The translations under genes were made by a program, and so were the position numbers. From Terasakiella sp033100395 (lineage in GTDB: Bacteria > Pseudomonadota > Alphaproteobacteria > Rhodospirillales > Terasakiellaceae): 64,000 bases of DNA. Positions 30,301 through 37,471 of this stretch are shown piece by piece. Where the stretch lies: NCBI RefSeq assembly GCF_033100395.1, contig NZ_JAWLVJ010000024.1, positions 1 to 64,000 of the forward strand, given 5' to 3'. The notes under the pieces were generated by a model. That model had not been told where the DNA came from. It searched no databases and worked only from the letters and a program-made list of their open reading frames with translations. Each line of letters begins with the position of its first letter. Within the stretch, counting starts at the first letter, position 1.

Positions 30301-33300
30301 AGGTGACTTTACCATCGATGGTGCAGATTTCGTCTTCCGTGGTGGTGATGATGAATTCAATGTAGATATGGTCATTGAAGATGATGCGTCGATGAAAGTG
30401 ACCTACACAACCACGACCAACGCGTTGTTTAATCAGAATATCGACAACCGTGGCCTGATCACCATGGATAATACTCGTAACTATTATGGCAACGGGGCAG
30501 AAACGACGATCACGTTATCCAGTGGTACATTGATCAATACGGGTACTATCCAGATGATCAATTCTGTCGGGACAAGTAACGGGCTTCGCACCATTTCAGG
30601 CGCGGTTGACAACACCAATGGTACCATTGATGTGGATTGGCATGGTCAGATCGTTAACACCGGTGCAACCTTTGAAACTTCCAATGGCACCATCGATTTT
30701 GGGAATCTGGGCCGGACCCTGTATCTCTATGGGGGGACCATCAATGTTGGTGCAAACACATCTTTGCTTGGAACCGGGACGCTTAATTTCTCGAATGACC
30801 AATCCCTGAACATCGGGACCGGCTTTACCTACGATAATTCCAATGTCGATTTCTGGATGTCTTCGTCCGGTGATAAAACGACAATTGACGGAACCGGGGA
30901 CTTCACCGTTGATGGCGCGACCTATGTCTTTAGGGGTGGCGATGATGAATTTAATGTGGATTTGATTACCACTAATGATGGGACCTTAAAGGTCACATAT
31001 ACATCTTCAACAAATGCGCTCTTCAACGAGAATATCATCAACCAGGGCACTATGATCCTGGATAACACCCGTAATTATTACGGCGGCGGTGCTGATACCA
31101 CTGTGTCATTGTTAGCTGGAAAAGCGATTACCAATACCGGGACCATTCAGTTTGTAAACCCGACGGGGACATCAACGGGGCTTCGTATCCTCAATGCAAC
31201 AGTGGATAACACCAACGGCATATTGGATGTTGATTGGCATGCGCAGATCACCAATAGCAATCGAACGTTCGAAAATTCCAACGGTACCATTGATTTTGGT
31301 AACTTGAACCGTACCCTTTATCTTCATGGCGGAACGATTAACTTTGGGGCGGGTACAGCATTGTTGGGGACCGGGATACTTAATTTCTCTGATGATCAGT
31401 CCCTGAATATTGGCAACGGGTATACCTATGATAATTCCAACGTTGATTTCTATATGTCCGGCAGTGGGGATCGAACGACGATTGATGGCACCGGGGATTT
31501 CACCATTGACGGGGCGAACTTCCTGTTCCGCGGCGGGGATGATGTTTTCAATGTGGATGTGGTAACCACAAATGACGGGACGCTGACTATTGCGCCAACT
31601 TCTTCTTCCAGTGCGTATTTCAATCAGGATATCATTAACAATGGCACATTGGTGCTGAACAATACCCGCAACTATTATGGCGGTGGCGGTAATACAACGC
31701 TTGATATCGAAGGGACGGTGACCAACAATGGGACCCTGCATTCCACCAACTCGCTTGGGACATCTTCCTGGGCGAACTATATCAATGGGGATGTAAACAA
31801 CCTTGGTACTGTTGATGTGGATTGGCACCTTTATTTCAATGGCGCTGGCAGTACCTTTACCAACGCGGGTATGCTGGATATTGCAAGTGCCAGAACCTTT
31901 GGATTGACCAGCACGGTTGCGGCAACCAACACCGCCAACGGTACCATTCAGGGCTTTGGCACTCTTTCTGTTGGTGGGTCGGCAAGCCTGACCAACCAGG
32001 GGACCATAACGCCCGGCAATGATAGCGCTTATGGAACCCTGACACTGAACGGGGTCTGGACCCAAGCAGACAGCGGAACCATTTTAATTGATGTGGGCAG
32101 TGATGGTCAGAGCACGACGTACAATGACCGCCTTACCCTGAATACTGCTTTTAATCTGAACGGAACCCTGGAAATTCAGGAATTGGCAAATGCGGCCCAG
32201 ATCGGCAATGGGGACAGTATGACCATCCTGTCCGGTCCGACTTTAAGTGGCGCGTTTGATAACATTACCGGACTGGATATCAGTGAAAGTCTTATTCTTG
32301 ATATCGAATTGAATTCGACCAGCGTTCAGGTCACGGGGCGCACAGTGGATAGCGGTAATACGGGCAGTTATCTGCGTGGTACGGATAATGCAGAAACACT
32401 TACAGGTGATGGCAGTACGGACAGTCTTGATGATGTGATCTTCGCGCGTGGCGGGGATGACACCATCAAGATTTCTTCAATGGCCTTCAACTTTATTGAT
32501 GGCGGGGCGGGGACTGATATTCTGGATGTGTCTGCCGCGCTGGACTTGACAGCGATCCGGGACGATATCTTGCAACGTATCGAAGTTATCAAGATGGATG
32601 ACAACCTCTTGACCCTGACGTCCAGCGATGTGCTGGGTATGACCGAAGGCACCAATGCCTGGACGGGACAAGCAGATTCAATTGTCATCATGGGCGATGG
32701 GACGGGTCTGCCAAATTATTCCTTTAACAGCGAAAGTGGATGGGACAGTGGAACGTCTGGTCAATCCATCCTGCAAGGTCCGCGCGGCGTTACCTATACC
32801 CTGTTCACCCACACATCAGGGGCCAAAGTCTATCTGCATGAAGGTGGCGCGCTGGAGCCTGCCATCGTTGGCACGTCCGGTGCCGATACATTAAACGGCA
32901 CATCCGGGCAGGACTATCTGTTTGGTGATAGCGGGAATGATGAAATCAACGGTGGTAATCATATCGACACCGTGATGTATGACGGCTCGCAAAGTGATTT
33001 CACCATCACCGAAAATCAGGATGGCAGTATCACGGTGACGGACAACAACACATCTGATGGTAATGAAGGAACAGATACCCTGACAGGGATCGAAATCCTG
33101 ACATTTGATGGAGACAGTTCTGATTATTCACCGACTTTTGATGTGACGGGTACATCTGCAAACGAATTTCTCTCCGGTGGGATTAATGCCGATACTCTTG
33201 ATGGCGGCAGTGGGTCTGATATTCTTCGCGGCTATAACGACAATGATGTGTTGATGTATAATGGCGATGGCATTGATACGTACGACGGCGGTAATGGCAC

Positions 33301-33664
33301 AGATACATTGCGCTTTGATGGAGGGCAGGGTAGTGCCACTGTGGACCTGTCCAGCGGCGTCCACACATTCTCTAATTTGGAAATACTAGACTTTACCACT
33401 GGTGACTGGACTGTCTATATCAACTCGGCCTTTGTTGGAAGTGCAAGTGACAGCAGCAATGACCTTTATATAATGGGGGACAGTGCAGATAGCCTCCAAA
33501 GTTTTGATCTGACATGGAATAATGACAATTCCTCACAAACCATTGACCTGGGCAACGGCTCCCAACAGTATGATTCTTATACCCATAGTTCATCTGGCTA
33601 CACGATTTACGTTGATAGCGATATTAATGTTGGAAACTTGAACAACCCGGGCGGGCTGGACTAA
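21335..33664 (+). CDS. Giant FecR/RTX-repeat secreted adhesin (4109 aa)
   Basis: The probable start is TTG 21335 with GAGG five bases upstream. Approximate order: a short N-terminal module with LVIILQDGTNVLIQDYF; a FecR-like domain 112-225 ending IGIRGTKAHLKV; an Ala/Glu coiled coil 308-414; an acidic Pro/Asp/Glu linker 427-500; CSPG/cadherin-like modules; two SdrD-B-like modules (VFVDVDGDRVRD, VFVDLDGDKVRD) with Ca-binding Asp/Asn runs; RTX nonapeptide blocks (GGNDTLKGAGGDD and others) near 990, 1100, 1770, 1890; five to six 196-199-residue beta-helix-like repeats 2449-3520; and a C-terminal RTX region 3680-4109. There is no Sec signal peptide. This is the pattern of type I secreted biofilm or attachment proteins, but no ABC/MFP/TolC genes are nearby. 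Possible c-di-GMP control is only a guess. Confidence 0.88.
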   Translation: MARQVKDSHGLDFGDRDNFDFVLTHSAASDAVLSLESESPPRLFQKLGSDLVIILQDGTNVLIQDYFRAGEMPDLTFGHQHWAAAWVKKLALAQNNPQYAQTGATDALGEPIGQVDTLYGNVTAVRADGQRVTLEAGDPVFQGDLLETGAEGAVGITLADNSVFSVGEDASLLLDEMVYDPGTEQGKAVFSLLDGAATFVSGQIAKIDPDAMVIQTPVATIGIRGTKAHLKVDGNDFQAINLPETTLNGEVPGEIVVSDQQGNVIAVINEAYTQTSFNSVTGQSQSQTITPQQAEQATRSTQRALPQTREERAVEARGKAEEAKQQVEKAQQELDAAQQEVEQLEEQVDALEAELAEGELTAEEIAALEAEAAELARLAEQAALEAQELELNAQELEQEALVLENQATEAVEEATSNVGFAVNTAAIYEEQSDTQGDDPIEVKEELVEEPVEEGSTEEGPGDETPVDGDPIDGDPIDTEQLGETPEDPGTVEIVTLGPDTEVELNSTTTTTFNVLDTTGDTGSSGTNTTDNQTTTTETKKDSPRDDNTQVNINENVAPIVSNSSTQISSQTTTLTESMLSLNDSDGNADTLVIRITDAPTNGTLRIDDGLGGWTTLTPNSNNDNFTYADVKAGKVQYYQSNATDADSFQFTVSDGQATVSSSFTVEGPGAISVSGSAIDGYIAGAQVFVDVDGDRVRDLKDEDENNNGILDPGEDQDGDGNLDVEEDGTTTDENGSYSLSSNQTGDIVVSGGRDIKANLDFTGYFSAPRDSSSSGSTTFHVTPITTLVQQEMANNSVDAATAQASIKQALGLTASANIDLLNFDPLAEMSGSDASAAAELFKVGMMVATTLEVASSAFTGSSGNSSDADIANARAAVLSALVDQMRTDNSFDITQSSSLSSVLTTAQSNFSGSTASLNFNELSNALSVSNLDADAIVFNPSDPDGFQNRMVQNQTVAQGVMADKLKNGESVVAFTNSANFSNAVGLIGDDNDNDISGTASADTLHGQGGNDTLKGAGGDDELHGDPGTDMAIYDGIYSDFAISFGQVTKRGKVQTALYIEDTNSGNEGSDTLLGIERIQFGDVTLNVDGQTLTGSGTIDGGLSNDVLTGTNDANTPDILRGFDGNDSLDGAGGADVLEGGSGNDTLVYRDGLQSVDGGTGIDTLRIVDNETLDLSTFTNLSSIESFSLGSGADLLNISEADLDGSKIANQIHIYGDSTNTISTSDGYDWTVVGYSGPSNQFLQLTNNGKIIHVDRDIVLDNFNAAPLASQTAAITEQDQSINIQNLFTDANDAPSVTTSITQNGQYGSVSVVDGEIVYTPNAGFAGTDTIAYRVTDSYGATSQSTITVTVNDAPDVTTNETLVAGGGTTTALGTSFLNITDSDTAASQVVITLTSNVQYGDLQVEASRGGYVSVGAGFPVSSFTLADVQNGSVRYVHNGAPTNDSFEFTVSDGTSTTAATTFNIANSATQLGEITLTGTAFDGYLSGATVFVDLDGDKVRDAGEDFTTTDSSGAFSLSTEQNGDIVATGGTDVDTGLAFDGYFTLNTQYTTGTVAISPLTTLITELMRANNIGEVQAENVVKTALGLNIDFLDLTSFDPYSYLSSELSGIAAPVARHGVMIANVIETTVAAFKAAGASETEARGAIIDALADQFQIKANASTVFNFTSSADVQSFISAAEAEYVALQQGGALNGQNLDSAGLQSLINAAASQINTIDLSSGVTAFSDALRSHALILQRDAVELLENGSSVAAFDTLSELNARLAMMGTDGNDYLSGSGLDDRLDGFDGNDTLIGNAGDDVIRGGLGGDTLIGSQGDDILFGGDGSDVATYTSDYNEFTVSSTNQGVYTLTDMVGGGELGILEGTDTLHDIETVQFGDITLSTQAQILSGSGTLSGGLAGDTIFGSGGSDTLIGYAGDDTFDGTGGVDDFDGGAGDDTVVLSNGSDLDVSDTSSSFTSIENFTLSANSDLTGLTSAFVSNTSSTNILTIDGDATNTIAKSAQSSDWQYDGIQSAYYRFTLDGATILVDRDIDITNFNAAPVASGATTSTNEDQAVTLTNLFTDANGTTGVTIDNSYTITASNGTVAQSGQNLIYTPNQDFSGSDSFTYQVTDSLGLTSQASVSVTVNSTNDLPTLINNNGMSANTGTVTSLTSSMLSATDPDNTNAEIYFTMVNNPANGTLQVYDTDNWYAISALQGSDYTDFTMADVVAGHVRYVHGGGQDVDHFDFSITDNSGQPVQNGQSPYTFNITTQAITSWEGDGGDNSWHEGTNWASGIVPSGGLDAFIFSGTSNYSTGVTDIGTLTFTGGTLNVSGGTLNIGQISDFEAGSTFGLSGGTLNANGALDIDGTFNWSGGGTLGGSAGIDLDGTYNFTNASAKTLDTTLTFNANGTLTAQSISGSGAIVNAADLTMHSSGTYNVGFTNQASHTLRLTGTNTATMNFGANVINQGILAMDNTYNYYGNGANTFMNLSTNTLTNTGTIEFLNSTNRASGTRYISGNLDNTNGTINANWHGRLNVDTSFENRNGTIDFGTSGADLSLNGGTIYFDDTTNLLGTGSLSFVGDQSLNIADGFTYDNSNVRFYMTNNSATTTIDGTGDFVIDGANFIFNGGDDQFNVDVVVQNDATLTLTHNNATTALFNQNLTNQGRIVLDNTYSYYGNGSYTDLNVSNGILTNTGTINFANSTNRASGGREIIGAIDNTGGILEMDWHGQITNTGKTFENRNGTIDFDANVTLSISGGTINFGPNTTITGAGTIDFAGDQSLNIGTGFTFDNNDLTFYMRGTNDTTTIDGTGDFTIDGANFVFRGGDDQFNVDVVTTNDGTLTLTHNNTMTALVNANVTNVGTIVMDNTYNYYSNGATTTLEIGDNTLTNTGTINFINSIGTVSGNRTISGNVDNTNGLIDLDWHGYISNIGHTFETRNGTIDFGANNRTFSLHGGTINFGPNTTILGSGTINFDYDQTLDIGTGFTYNNSNVDFYMSGSGDKTTINGTGDFTIDGADFVFRGGDDEFNVDMVIEDDASMKVTYTTTTNALFNQNIDNRGLITMDNTRNYYGNGAETTITLSSGTLINTGTIQMINSVGTSNGLRTISGAVDNTNGTIDVDWHGQIVNTGATFETSNGTIDFGNLGRTLYLYGGTINVGANTSLLGTGTLNFSNDQSLNIGTGFTYDNSNVDFWMSSSGDKTTIDGTGDFTVDGATYVFRGGDDEFNVDLITTNDGTLKVTYTSSTNALFNENIINQGTMILDNTRNYYGGGADTTVSLLAGKAITNTGTIQFVNPTGTSTGLRILNATVDNTNGILDVDWHAQITNSNRTFENSNGTIDFGNLNRTLYLHGGTINFGAGTALLGTGILNFSDDQSLNIGNGYTYDNSNVDFYMSGSGDRTTIDGTGDFTIDGANFLFRGGDDVFNVDVVTTNDGTLTIAPTSSSSAYFNQDIINNGTLVLNNTRNYYGGGGNTTLDIEGTVTNNGTLHSTNSLGTSSWANYINGDVNNLGTVDVDWHLYFNGAGSTFTNAGMLDIASARTFGLTSTVAATNTANGTIQGFGTLSVGGSASLTNQGTITPGNDSAYGTLTLNGVWTQADSGTILIDVGSDGQSTTYNDRLTLNTAFNLNGTLEIQELANAAQIGNGDSMTILSGPTLSGAFDNITGLDISESLILDIELNSTSVQVTGRTVDSGNTGSYLRGTDNAETLTGDGSTDSLDDVIFARGGDDTIKISSMAFNFIDGGAGTDILDVSAALDLTAIRDDILQRIEVIKMDDNLLTLTSSDVLGMTEGTNAWTGQADSIVIMGDGTGLPNYSFNSESGWDSGTSGQSILQGPRGVTYTLFTHTSGAKVYLHEGGALEPAIVGTSGADTLNGTSGQDYLFGDSGNDEINGGNHIDTVMYDGSQSDFTITENQDGSITVTDNNTSDGNEGTDTLTGIEILTFDGDSSDYSPTFDVTGTSANEFLSGGINADTLDGGSGSDILRGYNDNDVLMYNGDGIDTYDGGNGTDTLRFDGGQGSATVDLSSGVHTFSNLEILDFTTGDWTVYINSAFVGSASDSSNDLYIMGDSADSLQSFDLTWNNDNSSQTIDLGNGSQQYDSYTHSSSGYTIYVDSDINVGNLNNPGGLD
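28680..31900 (+). repeat. Tandem ~590-bp coding repeats in the giant adhesin
   Basis: The motif DWHG or a variant (NWHG, DWHA, DWHL) recurs with its Trp codon at 28862, 29453, 30044, 30638, 31235 and 31823, spacings of 591, 591, 594, 597 and 588 bases (196-199 codons). Each unit also carries N-N-T-Y/R-NYYGNG, TFENRNGTIDFG, DQSLNIGTGFTYDNS and TIDGTGDFTIDGANFVFRGG. The last unit is degenerate after the Trp motif. Such arrays change in number by recombination, and this one is also a likely site of assembly error. Confidence 0.9.
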
Positions 33665-33718
33665 AACATCTGAACTGGTGACATCGCGCACGGCCTTATG
33701 TCACTTGGGTAACATTTG

Positions 33719-34615
33719 TTAGTTACTTACCCATTTCCAGAATTCCTCAACGATGGGGCGTTTTCTTTGTTGGGATCGGTAAAGTCGAATTTCTATTTCC
33801 GGGGTCCAGGCTTCATCGGCGGCAATCACAAGGTTTTCATATTGCAGGTCCTGTTTGATCAGGTTTTCCGGAATCCAGGTGAAGCCAAAGCCGTTAATCG
33901 CCATGCCTTTCAGAGCACTTGCCATGGAGTTTTCGTAGACCGTATCCAGTTTTTTCAGGTTCTCGTCTCTGGTCAGCAGGTTGAGCATGAGTTTGCCGAG
34001 GAAGCAGTTTTCGGTGTAGGACAGGAAGGGGACTTTTTCCTCTTCCCCCATCGGCAGGGTGAATTTTGGGGTGCCGTCTTCGCGCGGGGCTGAGACGGGC
34101 AGGAACCTTTCGTGGCCAACACGGATGGACGGATATTCCGTCGGGTCCAGCAGCATGGGCGAAGATTCATGGGCGTAACAGAGCATGAAGTCACAATCTC
34201 CATTGCGCAGAATTTCCACACAGTCATGCAGGTCCATGCCTTTTACCCGGGTGGTGACCTTCTGGTTTTCCTCTTCCGTTGTGGCAAGCCAGGAGGGAAA
34301 GAAGGAGGTTGCAAGCGTATGAAGCGCGCAGAAGCTGAGCGACAGCTGGGAATGTTTGCGGGTTTCGCTGAAAGTATCGCGCGCGGTATATAAAAGCCGC
34401 AGGGTCTCTTCGGCGGTTTCTTTAAAGGCGATGCCTTCTTTGGTCAGCGTTGTGGGGTAGGTGCTGCGATCAATCAGGTCAACACCTGCCCACATTTCAA
34501 GGGATTTGATCCGCCGGCTGAAAGCAGGCTGGGTGACATTTCGCATGTCGGCGGAACGTGAAAAATTGCCTGTGCTGGCCAAGCTCAGGAAATCTTCTAA
34601 CCATTTAATTTCCAC
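33719..34615 (-). CDS. LysR-family regulator, HypT (YjiE)-like
   Basis: 298 residues. The N-terminus MEIKWLEDFLSLASTGNFSR and NVTQPAFSRRIKSLE resembles E. coli HypT, as do PFLSYTENCFLGKLMLNLL and GMAINGFGFTWIPENLI in the effector domain. HypT answers hypochlorite, but relatives commonly control amino acid metabolism. The gene starts 15 bases after the aspartate racemase-family gene on the same strand, so they form an operon. It is the best candidate to recognise the ATGC-N7-GCAT dyads upstream of that operon, aspA, the amino acid ABC operon and the DAACS symporter. Confidence 0.88.
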   Translation of the reverse strand: MEIKWLEDFLSLASTGNFSRSADMRNVTQPAFSRRIKSLEMWAGVDLIDRSTYPTTLTKEGIAFKETAEETLRLLYTARDTFSETRKHSQLSLSFCALHTLATSFFPSWLATTEEENQKVTTRVKGMDLHDCVEILRNGDCDFMLCYAHESSPMLLDPTEYPSIRVGHERFLPVSAPREDGTPKFTLPMGEEEKVPFLSYTENCFLGKLMLNLLTRDENLKKLDTVYENSMASALKGMAINGFGFTWIPENLIKQDLQYENLVIAADEAWTPEIEIRLYRSQQRKRPIVEEFWKWVSN

Positions 34616-34630
34616 GTTCGCCTCCGCAAT

Positions 34631-35359
34631 TTAATTGATCGTGTGGTTGAGCGTTTCTTTATGATCAAGGTACCATTTAACCGTCCCTTTTGCCAATTCA
34701 TTGGTGGCATCCAACAGGACGGTGCCCGATGGGGCCTCTGTCTGTTGCAGGACGATGGGGATTTCGGTACAGCCGAGAATAATGGCTTTGCAGCCCTGAT
34801 CTTTCAGTTTTTCTGCCGCTTGGCTTAACAAGGATTTCCCCAACATCAAATCACCCTGTTTCACCGCATGAATGCCGGCAAGGACCAGTTTTTCTTGCAC
34901 GGTTTCATCCGGCACAATGCAATGGTAACCAGCCTCTTTCAGGCGATTTTGATAGATATGGGCCTTGATTGTGCCGTTGGTGGCAAGGATACCGACGTTG
35001 CAGTGATTGAGCTTTTGATCCTGCAGGGCATGCACCACTGTATCAGCGATATGCAACAGCTGGGTATCTTCTTTCTGACATAGGCGATCATACCAATAGT
35101 GCGCGGTGTTACAGGGAATAACGATACATTTCGCGCCCATGCTTTCAAGTGCCTTGATGCCTTGCTGCATTTCCTGCAAAGGGGCGTCATTGCCCGATAG
35201 AATGCTGGTGCTGCGATCCGGAATTTGCGGGACGGAATAGGCAACGATGGGCAGATGGTCCTGATCTTTTTTGGCAGGGGTCGCATTTGTAATTTTCTTC
35301 ATGAAATCAACTGTGGCGAGAGGCCCCATGCCGCCCAATATTCCAATAACATCATGCAT
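34631..35359 (-). CDS. Aspartate/glutamate racemase family protein
   Basis: The 242-residue protein has the two-cysteine racemase pattern: GILGGMGPLATVDFMKKI at the N-terminus, first catalytic Cys in VIPCNTAHYWYD and second in IILGCTEIPIVL. It would interconvert L- and D-aspartate (or a related acid) without a cofactor. ATG 35359 is seven bases from GGAG; the ATG one codon upstream (35362) is only four away. The neighbouring aspartase acts on L-aspartate, so this enzyme would open D-aspartate to catabolism. Maleate isomerase-like members share the fold but usually differ around the second Cys. Confidence 0.82.
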   Translation of the reverse strand: MHDVIGILGGMGPLATVDFMKKITNATPAKKDQDHLPIVAYSVPQIPDRSTSILSGNDAPLQEMQQGIKALESMGAKCIVIPCNTAHYWYDRLCQKEDTQLLHIADTVVHALQDQKLNHCNVGILATNGTIKAHIYQNRLKEAGYHCIVPDETVQEKLVLAGIHAVKQGDLMLGKSLLSQAAEKLKDQGCKAIILGCTEIPIVLQQTEAPSGTVLLDATNELAKGTVKWYLDHKETLNHTIN

Positions 35360-35441
35360 CATATTGCTCCGGATAAAACGAGGATTTGTTCTATTTTATT
35401 TTCATAAGTTATTGATAACAAATGCCTATATTTCATCGTTC

Positions 35442-35456
35442 ATGCGTTTTTTGCAT
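35442..35456. promoter_or_regulatory. ATGC-N7-GCAT dyad upstream of the racemase-lysR operon
   Basis: ATGCGTTTTTTGCAT is a T-N11-A LysR-type box about 85 bases upstream of the racemase start. It has the same form as the sites at 37054 and, with one arm change, 37250, sharing the T6 spacer. Confidence 0.55.
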
Positions 35457-35560
35457 CACCCTTTTTAAAAAAGAGCAGTGTTCTTCGAGAGACAAAAACA
35501 CTGCTCAGTTGTTTCATTAATCTAGGGAGTTAATGAAATCAGTGGGTGAATTTTTTGTAA

Positions 35561-36967
35561 TTATACGTTGGGCCTGGTCATGTTTTCAGGCTTGAGGATT
35601 TCGTCCAGCTGTTCTTTGGATAAAAGCTCTTCCTTCAGGATCAGACTGGCGATGCTCTGGTTTGTGGTCAGGGCCAGTTGCGCAATGCGGGTGGAGTTTT
35701 CATAACCGATATGCGGGTTCAGTGCCGTGATGATACCAATGCTGTTTTCAATCAGCTTTTTGCAATGTTCTTCATTGGCGGTAATGCCGGAAACACATTT
35801 TTCTGACAGCACATTCATGGCACGGGTCAGGATGCGCATGGATTGCAGGATGTTGAAGATAATGACGGGCTCGAAAGCATTAAGCTGCAACTGTCCGGAT
35901 TCACAAGCCAATGTGACGGTCAGATCATTGCCGATCACCTGATAAGCAACCTGATTGACCACTTCCGGGATCACGGGGTTGACCTTGCCGGGCATGATGG
36001 AAGAACCGGGCTGCATGGGCGGCAGGTTAATCTCCCCAATCCCGGTGCGCGGGCCACTTGAAAGGAGACGCAGGTCGTTACATATTTTCGATGTCTTGAC
36101 CGCAACCCGTTTTAAGACGCTTGAAAAGGTTACAAAGGCCCCGGTATCAAAGGTGGCTTCTACAAGGTTGGCCGCCAGCACAAAAGGAATGCCCGTGATG
36201 TCGGCCAGTTTGGTCACTGCGCAGTTGGCATAGCCGGGTTGGGTGTTGATACCTGTGCCGATGGCTGTAGCCCCCAGATTGACTTCGCGAAACAGTTTGG
36301 ACAGATCGTTGATCCGGTCAATATCTTCTGAAAGGTTATCGCGGAAAGCCCCGAATTCCTGCCCCAAGGTCATGGGCACCGCATCTTGTAACTGGGTGCG
36401 GCCCATCTTGACGATATGTTCAAACTGCACAGATTTTTCATCAAAGGCATCAATCAGATTGCGCATAGACTGGGTCAGCTCATCAATGCTGAGAAGGATG
36501 GCGACACGCAGGGCAGTGGGATAGGCATCGTTGGTGGATTGCGCCAGGTTCACATGGTTATTGGGATGCACGATCTCATAGCGGCCCTTGGGTTGACCCA
36601 GCAGTTCCAGAGCCCGGTTGGCGATCACTTCATTGACATTCATGTTGCTGGACGTCCCGGCGCCTCCCTGGATCATATCGACGCAGAACTCACCGTGCAG
36701 CTGACCGTCAATGATTTCATCACAGGCCTGAAAAATGGCGGTTGCGACCCTCGCATCCAGTGACCCCATTTCATGGTTGGCAACGGCGCAGGCCTTTTTC
36801 ACAACGGCCAAAGCCTGAATAAGTTTGGGGAAGTGATGCAGCGGGATATCGGTGATAGAGAAATTCTCCATGGCCCGTTGTGTCTGGATGCCATAATAGG
36901 CATTGCTCGGCACATCCTGGTCGCCAAGAAGGTCATGCTCATTTCTGAAATGTGTTTGATCCGGCAT
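35561..36967 (-). CDS. aspA: Aspartate ammonia-lyase (aspartase)
   Basis: The 468-residue enzyme converts L-aspartate to fumarate and ammonia. It has the superfamily signature GSSIMPGKVNPVIPE, plus HNDLLG-like NEHDLLGDQDVPSNAYYG at the N-terminus and GGAGTSSNMNVNEVIANRA. ATG 36967 is chosen because GGAG precedes it; the frame extends four codons further. The GGAGTSSNMNVNEV form and DDLLG-type start favour aspartase over fumarase C. The gene is transcribed away from the amino acid ABC operon across a 0.5-kb intergenic region with two LysR-type dyads. Confidence 0.9.
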   Translation of the reverse strand: MPDQTHFRNEHDLLGDQDVPSNAYYGIQTQRAMENFSITDIPLHHFPKLIQALAVVKKACAVANHEMGSLDARVATAIFQACDEIIDGQLHGEFCVDMIQGGAGTSSNMNVNEVIANRALELLGQPKGRYEIVHPNNHVNLAQSTNDAYPTALRVAILLSIDELTQSMRNLIDAFDEKSVQFEHIVKMGRTQLQDAVPMTLGQEFGAFRDNLSEDIDRINDLSKLFREVNLGATAIGTGINTQPGYANCAVTKLADITGIPFVLAANLVEATFDTGAFVTFSSVLKRVAVKTSKICNDLRLLSSGPRTGIGEINLPPMQPGSSIMPGKVNPVIPEVVNQVAYQVIGNDLTVTLACESGQLQLNAFEPVIIFNILQSMRILTRAMNVLSEKCVSGITANEEHCKKLIENSIGIITALNPHIGYENSTRIAQLALTTNQSIASLILKEELLSKEQLDEILKPENMTRPNV

Positions 36968-37053
36968 GGGGTTCTCCATCGCGTAAAGTTTGTCGTCTGT
37001 TAAGACGATAACTTTGCTGGGTTTGAATTTCTAATGCCGTTTTTGCCGACGTT

Positions 37054-37068
37054 ATGCATTTTTTGCAT
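37054..37068. promoter_or_regulatory. ATGC-N7-GCAT dyad upstream of aspA
   Basis: ATGCATTTTTTGCAT extends to a 19-bp interrupted palindrome, TTATGCA-N5-TGCATAA, at 37052-37070. It is centred about 94 bases upstream of the aspA start and matches the 15-mer at 35442 at 14 of 15 positions. Confidence 0.6.
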
Positions 37069-37249
37069 AATTTTTTGACTTGAATCTATCAAGTATTCAT
37101 TTGATGCGAGAATATACTTCTTTGGTTGCTTTTGAGGATCAAGAACGCGCTATGGTGAGAAATATTGTTGCGTATATCCTGTTGAAATAAATAATTATTT
37201 TCGCATCATTTCGTGAAAGGTCATAAATTTCAGCAGGTTGAGAGATTCT

Positions 37250-37264
37250 ATGCAAAAAATGTAT
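37250..37264. promoter_or_regulatory. Variant ATGC-N7-GTAT dyad upstream of amino acid ABC operon
   Basis: ATGCAAAAAATGTAT is, on the other strand, ATACATTTTTTGCAT, one base from the aspA site. It lies about 215 bases before the binding-protein gene, so the transcription start must be well upstream of the ATG if this site acts there. Confidence 0.4.
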
Positions 37265-37471
37265 AGATGATAAAAATCATGAATTGGACAGTTTGACGAT
37301 GAATATTCACACTTTAAATATCTTGAAGTTCAAGGTGAGGCTAAATCAAGAAGTCTTCATATAAGTAATGAAATGGGTATTCATCTATTTTGTCTTCTTA
37401 TCAAGAAATAAAAATAAACTGAGACACTTGATTTAAAGAATAAATTTCTTTTTACAAATGCGAGACAGGTA

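Larger units (their letters stand above)
36968..37471. other. 504-bp AT-rich divergent control region
   Basis: It lies between aspA (left) and the amino acid binding-protein gene (right). It contains the dyads at 37054 and 37250 and many A/T runs, such as TAATTTTTTGACTTGAATC next to the first dyad. I see no credible open reading frame or structured RNA in it. Confidence 0.6.

Noticed and set aside
28680..31900. Regular repeats that might suggest a CRISPR or satellite array
   Set aside because: The unit is about 590 bp, in frame and coding, with no short repeat-spacer pattern.
31172..32065. 297-codon open frame antisense to the giant adhesin
   Set aside because: It exists only because the repeated Thr/Asn/Gly codons avoid stops on the other strand; no start signal and no recognisable domain.
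33706..33733. TGGGTAA...TTACCCA inverted repeat after the giant gene as a terminator
   Set aside because: Seven AT-rich pairs, a long loop and no T-run; it overlaps the end of the convergent LysR gene.
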